From Candidatus Paraluminiphilus aquimaris (GTDB lineage Bacteria > Pseudomonadota > Gammaproteobacteria > Pseudomonadales > Halieaceae), in assembly GCF_026230195.1 (NCBI RefSeq), contig NZ_CP036501.1, positions 1,736,001-1,800,000 on the forward strand: DNA of 64,000 bases. The letters run 5' to 3'. The translations under genes were made by a program, and so were the position numbers. Of this stretch, positions 1-7,634 are shown piece after piece (positions within the stretch are counted from its first letter, which is position 1; every line of letters starts with the position of its first letter). Under the pieces are notes generated by a model that was not told the origin of the DNA, did no database searches, and saw nothing but the letters and a program-made list of their open reading frames with translations.

Positions 1-1054
1 GAGTGGCGAGCGCACTGAGAAAGTAGGGTACGTCGAAACCCGGGTCTGGTTTTTGGGCCATTAGCTGTAGCAATGATTGAGCTTTGGTGAACTGTTTAGC
101 CCTTAATGCTTTCCTGACGTCTGTCATCGATGATTCGGGCGTTAACGACTCAGTGCTTGAAGCTACTGAACTGGGTGTTGTTAAGGCATCAAAGCTGACT
201 CTCTCATCGCTGCGTAAAATACGCGCCTGGGTTTTGCGCCCCTGTTCCTCAAGACGAGACGCGCCCTGGATCACTCTTTGTCGGATGTGTTCTGTCGGCA
301 GCCCATCCGCATTCAGGGCGCGATGGCATGAGGTGAAGTCAGTTCTTAATCGATAGCGGATCATCAGACGATCGCTGTCTTCTGCCAAGGCAGTGCGACC
401 GTGAAGCACTTTGCAATTATTGATTAACAGTGTTTCACCCTTTTGGAGTCGAAACGAGCGGTGCGCCGAGAGGTGAGTGATTGCCGCATCGAGAGCCGAC
501 AAGGCGGTTATTTGCTGCGCTGACAATGAGGCACCGAGTTCCAGACTTCGGTCCAACTGTTTCCGGTAGTAGCTGATGCGAGTTTCGTCGCTAGCAGACC
601 CTGTCTCTAGAATCGGTTTTGGGTGCCTACCCATTGGCCAGATAGGCTGTCGTAGGAGTTCGGCTGTCTCGCTATCGAGTAAAGGTAGCAGCTCATCGAT
701 GACCACCATCTGTGTTTCACCCCCGGATTCATCGGGGCGTGACATGCCAAAGATGACAATAGAGTGTGGATTCTTTTGTTGACTGGAGTCGGTGTGGGGC
801 TCGAGCGCGATGGTAGTCCGGCTGTAACGTGTAACGGCGTCTTCGACCGAGGAGGCTTTTGGGTTGACGGTAACCCTAGTGGCACCGAGCCGGGAGGGCA
901 GCTCCCCGCTGATTGAACCGATGCACTCCAACGCGAAAGCAATGGCACTCGCCTCTTGCCACGACGCATGACCCTTTGTGGGGGGCATGACCATGTAATA
1001 GGGGAAGGTCGTAAGCGCCTCGAGTATTTCTCGTGATTTTGCGAGAACATCCAT
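1..1054 (-). CDS. TauD/TfdA-like Fe(II)/2-oxoglutarate dioxygenase, 3' part missing at window edge
   Basis: Reading the minus strand from ATG at 1054 gives an open frame of 351 codons that runs off the window edge. An in-frame TAG lies just upstream, so this ATG is the first possible one. The N-terminal 250 residues look like a TauD/CsiD-type dioxygenase: an HTD iron-binding pair in EPHTDSSQQ near residue 87, and a distal NCKVLHGRTAL motif (third iron ligand His) followed by an Arg-rich strand IRYRLR that would bind 2-oxoglutarate. After about residue 280 the chain becomes Ser/Thr-rich, then has a helical piece (VRKALRAKQFTKAQSLLQLM) resembling a TPR-type repeat. Such enzymes usually hydroxylate or cleave small organic substrates; the substrate here is unknown. 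It is separated from the next gene by a terminator. Confidence 0.72.
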   Translation of the reverse strand, partial: MDVLAKSREILEALTTFPYYMVMPPTKGHASWQEASAIAFALECIGSISGELPSRLGATRVTVNPKASSVEDAVTRYSRTTIALEPHTDSSQQKNPHSIVIFGMSRPDESGGETQMVVIDELLPLLDSETAELLRQPIWPMGRHPKPILETGSASDETRISYYRKQLDRSLELGASLSAQQITALSALDAAITHLSAHRSFRLQKGETLLINNCKVLHGRTALAEDSDRLMIRYRLRTDFTSCHRALNADGLPTEHIRQRVIQGASRLEEQGRKTQARILRSDERVSFDALTTPSSVASSTESLTPESSMTDVRKALRAKQFTKAQSLLQLMAQKPDPGFDVPYFLSALAT

Positions 1055-1171
1055 TTCCGTAGCCTAGCTCAGGGCACAGGTGATTAGTACAGCTTGTTTG
1101 GAAGCAACGGCAACTTTTTTTGGGGACCACAAAGAGAGACGGACCACATAGCGAGACATACCCATAGCCAC

Positions 1172-1201
1172 AAAAAAGCCGGCGTCTTGCGAGGCCGGCT
1201 T
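1172..1201 (-). terminator. Rho-independent terminator after the HMG-CoA reductase gene
   Basis: An 8-bp perfect stem (AAGCCGGC at 1176-1183, GCCGGCTT at 1194-1201) with a 10-nt loop is followed on the minus strand by six T residues (A run at 1172-1177). It lies about 20 bp beyond the HMG-CoA reductase stop and ends that two-gene unit before the dioxygenase gene. Confidence 0.85.
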
Positions 1202-1219
1202 AGCGAGCAGTTCTGCGAC

Positions 1220-2416
1220 TTAGCGATTTCTACCCAGACGCTCGTGCGCATCAACCCATTCGTTGGTCCGCGTTGCTTTATCGACCCGGGTTGCGGCAGC
1301 GAGTGAGAGCTCGCCTGCGACCACAAGACCCGCCGCGATTTCACAGAGCTTCAATGCACGATCTTTACCAAAGCAATCCATCATCTCAAGGCACTCACGT
1401 TGCGTCGGCAAATTCGTCCCGCCGCCATAGCTCGCCATAATGATCGAGGGAAGGGTAATGGAGAAGTAATGATCGCCTTCACGCGTCATGCGCTGATACA
1501 CAGTGCACTGGTTGGACTCTCCGATGTTAGCGAGGTCCTGTCCGGTTGCGGCGTACAGTGCGGCCAAACCGTTTGCAGGGTGGCTTGCGTTATTAGAGCT
1601 TGAGGTCGTTAGCGCGGACAACGTAGTGATTTGATAGCCGTATTGCATCTGCTCCGGCGTGATACGGAGGTTGTCCATCAGGACCTTACGAGGAATGGTA
1701 ACCTCGGCAGTCACACGACGGCCTCGCCCCTTGAGCATATTGACGGCTGAGGTTTTCTTTTCTGTGTCCCAGTTGCCCGAGAGCATGTAGTTCTTGAGTG
1801 CGCCCGGGTAGTTCTTACGAATCCACTCACACGCAAAGAACGTCGCTCGGCTGGTCATATTTTGACCTGCAGCATCGCCAGTAGAGTAATCAAACCGGCA
1901 GGCCACGAAGTTGTGAGTATGGTAGTTCTCAAGTTCTAAGAGCTTACCCACTGACGTCGTGCTCTCTGCCTGCTCCTTTATGACCTCGAAGTTGGCTCGA
2001 AGCCATACTTGGAAGTCGCGGGCCTCACGCGCATCGTTGAAAATAAATAGGGGTGCGCGCTGCATAGACTCCGCAGAAACGGTTGTCTTTACGCCGCCTG
2101 ACTCGCGAATCACTTTCATGCCGCGGTTGTAACTGGCAAGCATGGTGCCTTCCACGGTTGCCATGGGAACGAAAAACTCACCTTTGGCGTATTCGCCATC
2201 GACTAAAAGCGGACCTGCGATACCAATGGGTATCTGCGAGACGCCCCAGATATTTTCAATGTTGCCCGACATGACATGCGGATCATACGAAAACTGCTTG
2301 GTGTGATTGAGCGTTACACCGGTCTCCGCCTCGATGAATGCTTGTCGCTCGGCAATAATCTCAGGACTGTAATCGTCCTCCCGTGAGCGAGGAATCTTGG
2401 CGCGTTCGTCACTCAT
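1220..2416 (-). CDS. Class I-type 3-hydroxy-3-methylglutaryl-CoA reductase
   Basis: This 398-residue protein has the HMG-CoA reductase motifs in order: QIPIGIAGPL (61-70), TVEGTMLASYNRG with the catalytic Glu at 89, GDAAGQNM (180-187), LSGNWDTEKK with the catalytic Lys at 220/221, GQDLANIGESNQC with Asp 294, and GGGTNLPTQ. The segment around residues 212-243 resembles the eukaryotic/archaeal class I enzyme more than the bacterial class II type. A C-terminal His (391, in AHERLGRNR) may be the CoA-protonating residue. Class I enzymes reduce HMG-CoA to mevalonate with NADPH. No membrane anchor is present, so it should be cytosolic. It starts 2 bp after the nitronate monooxygenase stop and is probably translationally coupled. 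No other mevalonate-pathway gene lies in the window. Confidence 0.9.
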   Translation of the reverse strand: MSDERAKIPRSREDDYSPEIIAERQAFIEAETGVTLNHTKQFSYDPHVMSGNIENIWGVSQIPIGIAGPLLVDGEYAKGEFFVPMATVEGTMLASYNRGMKVIRESGGVKTTVSAESMQRAPLFIFNDAREARDFQVWLRANFEVIKEQAESTTSVGKLLELENYHTHNFVACRFDYSTGDAAGQNMTSRATFFACEWIRKNYPGALKNYMLSGNWDTEKKTSAVNMLKGRGRRVTAEVTIPRKVLMDNLRITPEQMQYGYQITTLSALTTSSSNNASHPANGLAALYAATGQDLANIGESNQCTVYQRMTREGDHYFSITLPSIIMASYGGGTNLPTQRECLEMMDCFGKDRALKLCEIAAGLVVAGELSLAAATRVDKATRTNEWVDAHERLGRNR

Positions 2417-2418
2417 AA

Positions 2419-3378
2419 TTACAGAATCCGTGCTTTGGCGGCGTTGTATTGGTTGACTAAGGTTGCGATGTATTCGCCCGCTGTTTCACGTGCTTTTACC
2501 GCGCCAATGCCTTGACCTGAACCCCAAATATCTTTCCAGGCTTTGGCGTCAGTGTTGCCACCAGAACCAAAGTCCATCTTAGTTGGATCGCTTTCGGGAA
2601 GGTTGTTGGGGTCAAGACCTGCGTTCTCGATGGAGGGCTTTAAGTAGTTGCCATGAACCCCGGTAAACAGGCTGCTGTAAACGATGTCATCGGCGCCACA
2701 GTCAACGATGGCTTGCTTGTATCCTTCGTCCGCGTTGGCTTCTTCGGTCGCAATAAAGGCAGAACCGATGTAGCCCATATCGGCGCCCATCGCTTGCGCC
2801 GCCAGCACTGAATCACCCGTGGCCATAGACCCTGACAGCAAAAGAGGACCGTCGAACCATTCACGGATTTCCTGAATAAGGGCAAAGGGAGAGAGCTGGC
2901 CTGCGTGGCCACCTGCACCGGCCGCTACCGCAATAAGGCCGTCTGCGCCTTTGCTCACCGCGCTCTTAGCGAAACGGTTGTTGATGATGTCGTGAAGCAC
3001 GATGCCACCCCAGCCGTGAACCTGATCATTCACCCATTGCTTTGCACCAAGGGAAGTAATGATGACGGGCACCTCGTACTTCTCGCACATGTCCATATCG
3101 TGCTTAAGACGGGCGTTAGAGCCGTGAACAATTTGGTTAACCGCAAAAGGCGCGGCTTTATTGTCCGGGTTGTTCTTGTCGTGATCTTTAAGTTCTGAGG
3201 TGATGCGCTCCAGCCACTCTTCCAGCACGGGCTCGGGACGGGCATTGAGCGCAGGGAAGGAGCCAATGACACCGGCCTTACACTGTGCGATCACGAGATC
3301 AGGGTTCGAAATAATGAACAGTGGTGAACCAATAACGGGGATCGACAGGTTGTCTTTTAGAATTGCAGGTACGGCCAT
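2419..3378 (-). CDS. Nitronate monooxygenase / 2-nitropropane dioxygenase-like flavoprotein
   Basis: The product (319 residues from this start) has the NMO fold pattern: an N-terminal (beta/alpha) barrel beginning with LSIPVIGSPLFIIS, FMN-binding segments around AAGAGGHAGQ (the His of this motif is the usual catalytic base) and a GADMGYIGSAFIATEEA strand. The family oxidises alkyl nitronates using FMN, but many members have other or unknown oxidoreductase roles. I chose ATG at 3378 because GGAGACTC lies just upstream and the protein begins MAVPAILKD; an open frame continues to 3471 but that extension looks non-coding. It is the first gene of a two-gene unit with HMG-CoA reductase and diverges from the gspA-like gene. 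Confidence 0.88.
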   Translation of the reverse strand: MAVPAILKDNLSIPVIGSPLFIISNPDLVIAQCKAGVIGSFPALNARPEPVLEEWLERITSELKDHDKNNPDNKAAPFAVNQIVHGSNARLKHDMDMCEKYEVPVIITSLGAKQWVNDQVHGWGGIVLHDIINNRFAKSAVSKGADGLIAVAAGAGGHAGQLSPFALIQEIREWFDGPLLLSGSMATGDSVLAAQAMGADMGYIGSAFIATEEANADEGYKQAIVDCGADDIVYSSLFTGVHGNYLKPSIENAGLDPNNLPESDPTKMDFGSGGNTDAKAWKDIWGSGQGIGAVKARETAGEYIATLVNQYNAAKARIL

Positions 3379-3550
3379 GTGAGTCTCCAAATAACGCAGG
3401 AATTGCTGTCGCGGTGGACAGTCGACAATTTTTTCGGATTTGAACTTACAGTATGTTTTTTTGGCCAGCAAGCCAACACGTCATGATTCCTCGTGTTCAT
3501 CATCATTTTGCCCGTGCATAATGTTGTCACTTAGCCAGTGGCGAGCACTT

Positions 3551-5341
3551 ATGTATCACCAGCACTTTGGACTCAACGAGGCCCCGTTTTCTATCGCGGT
3601 GAACCCTCGCTATTTGTTTATGAGTCAGCGACACAGGGATGCGCTTGCGCATCTTCTCTACGGCGTGAGCGGTGGCGGTGGATTCATTTTGCTAACCGGG
3701 GAGGTGGGGACTGGGAAGACAACGGTCAATCGTTGCTTGCTCGAGCAGTTGCCCGATACCACTGACCTGGCCATCATTTTAAACCCCGCATTGAGCGCCG
3801 TGGAGTTGTTGGCCACTGCCTGTGATGAGCTAAAGATTGACTACCCTCGTGGTACGCAAAGCCTCAAAGAGTTGACGGACGCTTTGCACCGGTACCTGCT
3901 TGATAACTATGAGCGCGGCCGAAAGACCGTTCTTATGATTGATGAGGCGCAACACCTTGATTTTAATGTGCTCGAGCAGATTCGGTTACTTACAAACCTC
4001 GAAACCAATGATGAAAAATTGCTACAAATTATTCTCATTGGCCAGCCTGAACTAACAGAGAAATTGTCTCGTCCCGAGCTACGCCAACTGAATCAGCGGA
4101 TTACGGCGCGCTATAACCTTCAGCCACTGAACCTGCAGGAGACAACCGCGTACATCAAACACCGGCTGGAGGTAGCGGGATTGCGAGGTGGTGTAAGCCT
4201 TTTTGAGACTGCAGCGATCAAGCAGATCCATGCCCTGACGCGGGGGATTCCAAGATTAATCAACGTGCTTTGCGATCGTGCGTTGCTGGGTGCTTACGGT
4301 CAGCAGCGTGGAGGTGTGAATAAAAAGCTAATCGCCCAGGCTGCATCGGAGGTGTTTGGTGGGCCAGCCACCCAGCCTTCATCTTCCCCGGCCCTTCCTC
4401 TATGGATTTTGCTGGTGACGGTCATTGCGATTGCGGGCCTGGTCATTGGAGTGTGGATCAGCCAAGCGAGCGGGCCTTTAGACAACGCGGACAGCGTATC
4501 TTTGAATGACGAGCCACCGGTAGAGGGCGAGCCCAAGCTATCCTCAAGTTCAGCACCAACTGAGCCTGCTGAGTTAGTCCCTTCAACCTCATCATTACAA
4601 CCCCTACAGCCAACACCCGCGGTCGGTGACACAACAAATCGTGCTGTCGTCGAAAGCGACGGTGCTGCAACAGTCTCGCCAGCGGTCTCGACACCGCGGT
4701 GGCAACTCAGTTTACAAGAGGCGAGTAATGTTCTTTGGCAAGCGGCGATGGATTCGCCCGTCCCGACATCAGTCTGTCCACCCCCTCAAATCACCGGTTT
4801 ACAATGCACCCGTGAAACTGTTCAGGTTTGGAATGAGTTGATAAAACTAAACCGACCCGTTCTATTGGAAATGGTGACTGAAGATAAATTTGCCGCTGCG
4901 GCCTTTGTATTGTCTTTTGCTGACGCTTCAGCACTCACCTGGACGCGCGAGGGGCTTTTAGAGGTCTCGTTGGCGGAGCTTGCTAAACGATGGTCTGGGG
5001 GTGTGCAATATCTATGGCAGCCGCCCAAAGGTTGGAAGGGCAGCGTGGGACTCGGTGATAAATCGCCCATTGTGAACGTGCTTGCTCAGATGTTTGCAAC
5101 GCTTGATGGCATGAGCGTGTCAGAGGTTAAGGCTTACGGTCCGGCTCTAGAAGCTCGCGTTCGACTGTTTCAGGAGGCTGAGGGTCTTGTTTCCGACGGT
5201 GTTGTTGGCGAACAAACAATACTGAGACTGAATGATCGCTTGGGTATTGGCTTAACGTCACAACGAGCGGTTAATAGAAGCGCAATGTGGCCCGTTGAAG
5301 CGGCGAGTGCGAACACTCCAGACCTGCGAGATCTGCGCTGA
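3551..5341 (+). CDS. GspA/ExeA-type AAA ATPase with peptidoglycan-binding domain
   Basis: The 596-residue protein starts MYHQHFGLNEAPF, the classic ExeA/GspA opening; this fixes the start at 3551 although the frame stays open from 3440. It has a Walker A (GEVGTGKT, about 50-57), a Walker B (TVLMIDEAQ, about 126-134), a single membrane segment near 281-302 (LWILLVTVIAIAGLVIGVWI), a low-complexity Ser/Pro/Thr linker, a C39-peptidase-like domain and a C-terminal peptidoglycan-binding domain (about 520-565). In Aeromonas the ExeA-ExeB pair uses ATP and peptidoglycan contact to place the type II secretin. The next gene is the ExeB/GspB partner, overlapping by one base. No other secretion gene is nearby. 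Confidence 0.9.
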   Translation: MYHQHFGLNEAPFSIAVNPRYLFMSQRHRDALAHLLYGVSGGGGFILLTGEVGTGKTTVNRCLLEQLPDTTDLAIILNPALSAVELLATACDELKIDYPRGTQSLKELTDALHRYLLDNYERGRKTVLMIDEAQHLDFNVLEQIRLLTNLETNDEKLLQIILIGQPELTEKLSRPELRQLNQRITARYNLQPLNLQETTAYIKHRLEVAGLRGGVSLFETAAIKQIHALTRGIPRLINVLCDRALLGAYGQQRGGVNKKLIAQAASEVFGGPATQPSSSPALPLWILLVTVIAIAGLVIGVWISQASGPLDNADSVSLNDEPPVEGEPKLSSSSAPTEPAELVPSTSSLQPLQPTPAVGDTTNRAVVESDGAATVSPAVSTPRWQLSLQEASNVLWQAAMDSPVPTSVCPPPQITGLQCTRETVQVWNELIKLNRPVLLEMVTEDKFAAAAFVLSFADASALTWTREGLLEVSLAELAKRWSGGVQYLWQPPKGWKGSVGLGDKSPIVNVLAQMFATLDGMSVSEVKAYGPALEARVRLFQEAEGLVSDGVVGEQTILRLNDRLGIGLTSQRAVNRSAMWPVEAASANTPDLRDLR

Positions 5342-6369
5342 TGTCGATGATTCTTGATGCGATGAGGCGTTCAAAGGAGGGTGAGACGAATGGCTCAGAT
5401 GTCCCAACCGTTGATACCGTACATTTCATGCCAGAGCCTGAGCCGCGGTTCTCTCGATGGCAGCTGCTCGTTTTGATTGCCGTTTTAGTGGCGCTTATTG
5501 GTATCTCAGTTGGGGTGCTTTCCCCGTTTGAAGGCGAGTCTCGGGCTGGGAGCGGCACAGCGACTAACTTGACGCCCACTCATCCCACAACGGACGCCCG
5601 GGCGCCTAGTAAGGCGCCAGCTGAGTTGTTATCTCAACGGCCGGGTGCTCCTCAAAAGCCGGTCGACGCGGCCCGTCCTTCCGGCGATGAGCGCCCGAGT
5701 AAAGCGCGGGAATCTGCCGCGACTGCTCAAGTGGGTCGTTCTTTGCAAAGCACGAATTCAACGCCCGAGACAGAAGGTGAGAGCAGGGGGCAGCCGGTCA
5801 GTGGGCGCACGCTGGACACCGCCCCAGTTGCCTCTGAGCCACCACGTCCGAATTTGCTTGATGCATCCGGGGCACGGGTTAGTGCAACAGTGCCGCGCAA
5901 ATCTGCGCCTAAAACTGAAGAGCTTGAGTCGATTTATCGTGCAATGCAGGAAGAGGCGAGCGATGTCACGCCTTCAGAGGGTGGGGGCAAAAGCGCATCG
6001 ATAGCGGAGCAGAAGCCTGGTGAGGGGGCATCACCGTCTGAGGAGAGCGAATCTCCACCCATTGATTTTGCAGATATCCTAGCCGCTGCACAAAATGAGT
6101 TCGGTGTGACGCCTTTAGTAGAGAGTACTGAGCCGTTGCTAGAAACCCTGTCTCAACAGGTTAAGGACGATATTCCATCGCTGATTTACAGCGAACATAA
6201 CTATGACCCGTCGGGCGACTCTTTCGTGATCCTAAACGGAAAATCACTTAGAGAGCGTCAACGCGTGGGTGCGTTTACCGTAATCGATATCCTGCCCGAC
6301 AGTGTGGTGCTGCGATGGCGTGAGACTCAATTTAGGGTCCGTGCGAGAAATAGCTGGATAAATATGTAG
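5341..6369 (+). CDS. GspB/ExeB-type general secretion protein B
   Basis: The 342-residue protein begins MSMILDAMRRSKEGE, the N-terminal cytoplasmic signature of GspB/ExeB. One membrane helix follows at about 40-60 (WQLLVLIAVLVALIGISVGV). A long periplasmic Ser/Pro/Glu-rich linker (roughly 65-280) leads to a C-terminal domain of about 60 residues (LIYSEHNYDPSGDSFVILNG to the end) typical of the T2SSB domain. The start codon shares its A with the stop codon of the GspA-type gene (TGATG), so the two are translationally coupled and probably form one inner-membrane complex that positions the type II secretin. Confidence 0.87.
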   Translation: MSMILDAMRRSKEGETNGSDVPTVDTVHFMPEPEPRFSRWQLLVLIAVLVALIGISVGVLSPFEGESRAGSGTATNLTPTHPTTDARAPSKAPAELLSQRPGAPQKPVDAARPSGDERPSKARESAATAQVGRSLQSTNSTPETEGESRGQPVSGRTLDTAPVASEPPRPNLLDASGARVSATVPRKSAPKTEELESIYRAMQEEASDVTPSEGGGKSASIAEQKPGEGASPSEESESPPIDFADILAAAQNEFGVTPLVESTEPLLETLSQQVKDDIPSLIYSEHNYDPSGDSFVILNGKSLRERQRVGAFTVIDILPDSVVLRWRETQFRVRARNSWINM

Positions 6370-6603
6370 TTATGAAGGCCTGTCAGTCCGGGCACGTCTG
6401 TAAAAGTAAGCCTCGCCACAGAGCAGGCGTTTATACCAAGTGGGGACTGTTGTGACTGTTGTGACTGTTGTGAATGTTGTGACAGTTGTGACGCCACGCG
6501 ACCCGAGCTACGCCACACCTTGGCAAATCCGCAAGATGTTTCACGAGCAGCCCCTTTTGAGAGGGCTCAGCCCGTGTTGCTGATGGTGCCAGACTTACGG
6601 CAT
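6370..6603. other. Intergenic region between gspB-like gene and aldo/keto reductase
   Basis: This 234-bp gap lies between two convergent genes. It holds the 9-bp tandem repeat listed separately. I see no convincing gene: a 63-codon minus-strand frame across it only translates the repeat as Ser-Gln-Gln. No clear terminator with a T run is visible. Confidence 0.6.
6445..6489. repeat. Five-copy 9-bp tandem repeat (GACTGTTGT)
   Basis: Three perfect copies of GACTGTTGT (6445-6471) are followed by two copies each with changes (GAATGTTGT at 6472-6480, GACAGTTGT at 6481-6489). The unit is a multiple of three but lies outside any supported gene. It is a small minisatellite-like array in the gap between two convergent genes and may vary in copy number between strains. 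Confidence 0.9.
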
Positions 6604-7632
6604 TTAGGGTGCGGGGTTTGGAATGCGTTGTTGTATTGCCTCAATGCCCTTTAAGACCTCTTTGTCTAGCGTCACATCGAGACTGTCTATGTTCATTTTC
6701 AGCTGTTCCATGCTGGTGGCACCGATAATATTGGTCAGTACAAAGGGGCGCGTATTCACAAAGGCAAGTGCCATATGCGTTGGGTTCAAGCCATGCTGGT
6801 CAGCAAGCTGAAGATATTGTTCGGTTGCTTCGAGCGTTTCTGAGCCGTCGTATCGTGTGAAGCGCTCAAACACAGCCATTCGCGAGCCCTCGGGCTTGGC
6901 ACCATGTCGATATTTGCCTGTGAGCAAACCCATACCGAGGGGTGAATAGGCGAGAAGTCCTACATCCTCTCGGTGAGACACCTCGGCCATAGCAATTTCA
7001 TAGGTTCTGTTTAGAAGTCCGTAAGGATTTTGAACGCACTCAACCCGCGGCAGGCCCTCGCGGTCAGCAAGCTCCAAAAACTTCATGGTGCCCCAAGGGG
7101 TTTCATTGGACAGGCCAATTGAGCGGATCTTGCCAGCAGACACGAGCTCTTGGAGCGCGCGCAGCGTCTCTTCGATGGGTGTCTCAGGTTGGTCGCGATG
7201 GAAATAGCCCCGCTGGCCAAAGAAGTTGGTGTACCGGTCGGGCCAATGGAGCTGATAGAGATCAATGCAGTCTGTTTGCAGTCGCCGTAGCGAGCCGTTA
7301 ACCGCCTCGACAAGTTGCTCTTGAGTGAAGCGAGGTCCGCCTCTCAAATAATGGAACTCTGGGTTAGGGCCTGCCGCTTTGGTGGCCAGCACATACTTGT
7401 CGCGCAGGCCTGTTTTTTTAAACCAGGTGCCAATGTATTCCTCTGTGCGCCCCTGCGTCTCAGCGCGTGGTGGCACCGGATACATCTCGGCCGCATCCAG
7501 CATATTGATGCCCCGATCGAGAGCGTAGGAGATCTGCTCGTGCGCCTCAGCCTCGGTATTTTGTTGACCCCACGTCATGGTCCCGAGACAAATTTTTGAG
7601 ACTTCTTTTGAGTCGATAGTTCGTAAGGTCAT
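6604..7632 (-). CDS. Tas-like NADP(H)-dependent aldo/keto reductase
   Basis: The 342-residue protein matches the Tas branch of aldo/keto reductases, with the characteristic N-terminus (LGTMTWGQQNTEAEAHEQI), the active-site Tyr in DAAEMYPVPP (Tyr 51), a Lys in YVLATKAAGP and a His in YQLHWPDR. The long insertion after the Tyr (PVPPRAETQGRTEEYIG) is typical of Tas. The enzyme should reduce carbonyl compounds with NADPH in the cytosol; the physiological substrate is unknown in the family. It begins 2 bp after the alkaline phosphatase stop codon, so the two genes are probably cotranscribed, although no functional link is obvious. Confidence 0.9.
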   Translation of the reverse strand: MTLRTIDSKEVSKICLGTMTWGQQNTEAEAHEQISYALDRGINMLDAAEMYPVPPRAETQGRTEEYIGTWFKKTGLRDKYVLATKAAGPNPEFHYLRGGPRFTQEQLVEAVNGSLRRLQTDCIDLYQLHWPDRYTNFFGQRGYFHRDQPETPIEETLRALQELVSAGKIRSIGLSNETPWGTMKFLELADREGLPRVECVQNPYGLLNRTYEIAMAEVSHREDVGLLAYSPLGMGLLTGKYRHGAKPEGSRMAVFERFTRYDGSETLEATEQYLQLADQHGLNPTHMALAFVNTRPFVLTNIIGATSMEQLKMNIDSLDVTLDKEVLKGIEAIQQRIPNPAP

Positions 7633-7634
7633 GG

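Noticed and set aside
607-1050. Minus-strand frame of 147 codons inside the dioxygenase gene
   Set aside because: It is out of frame with the longer TauD-like frame, Arg/Pro/Ser-rich and without any recognisable domain.
6327-6518. 63-codon minus-strand frame translating the 9-bp repeat as Ser-Gln-Gln
   Set aside because: No ribosome site, low complexity only, overlaps the end of the GspB-type gene.
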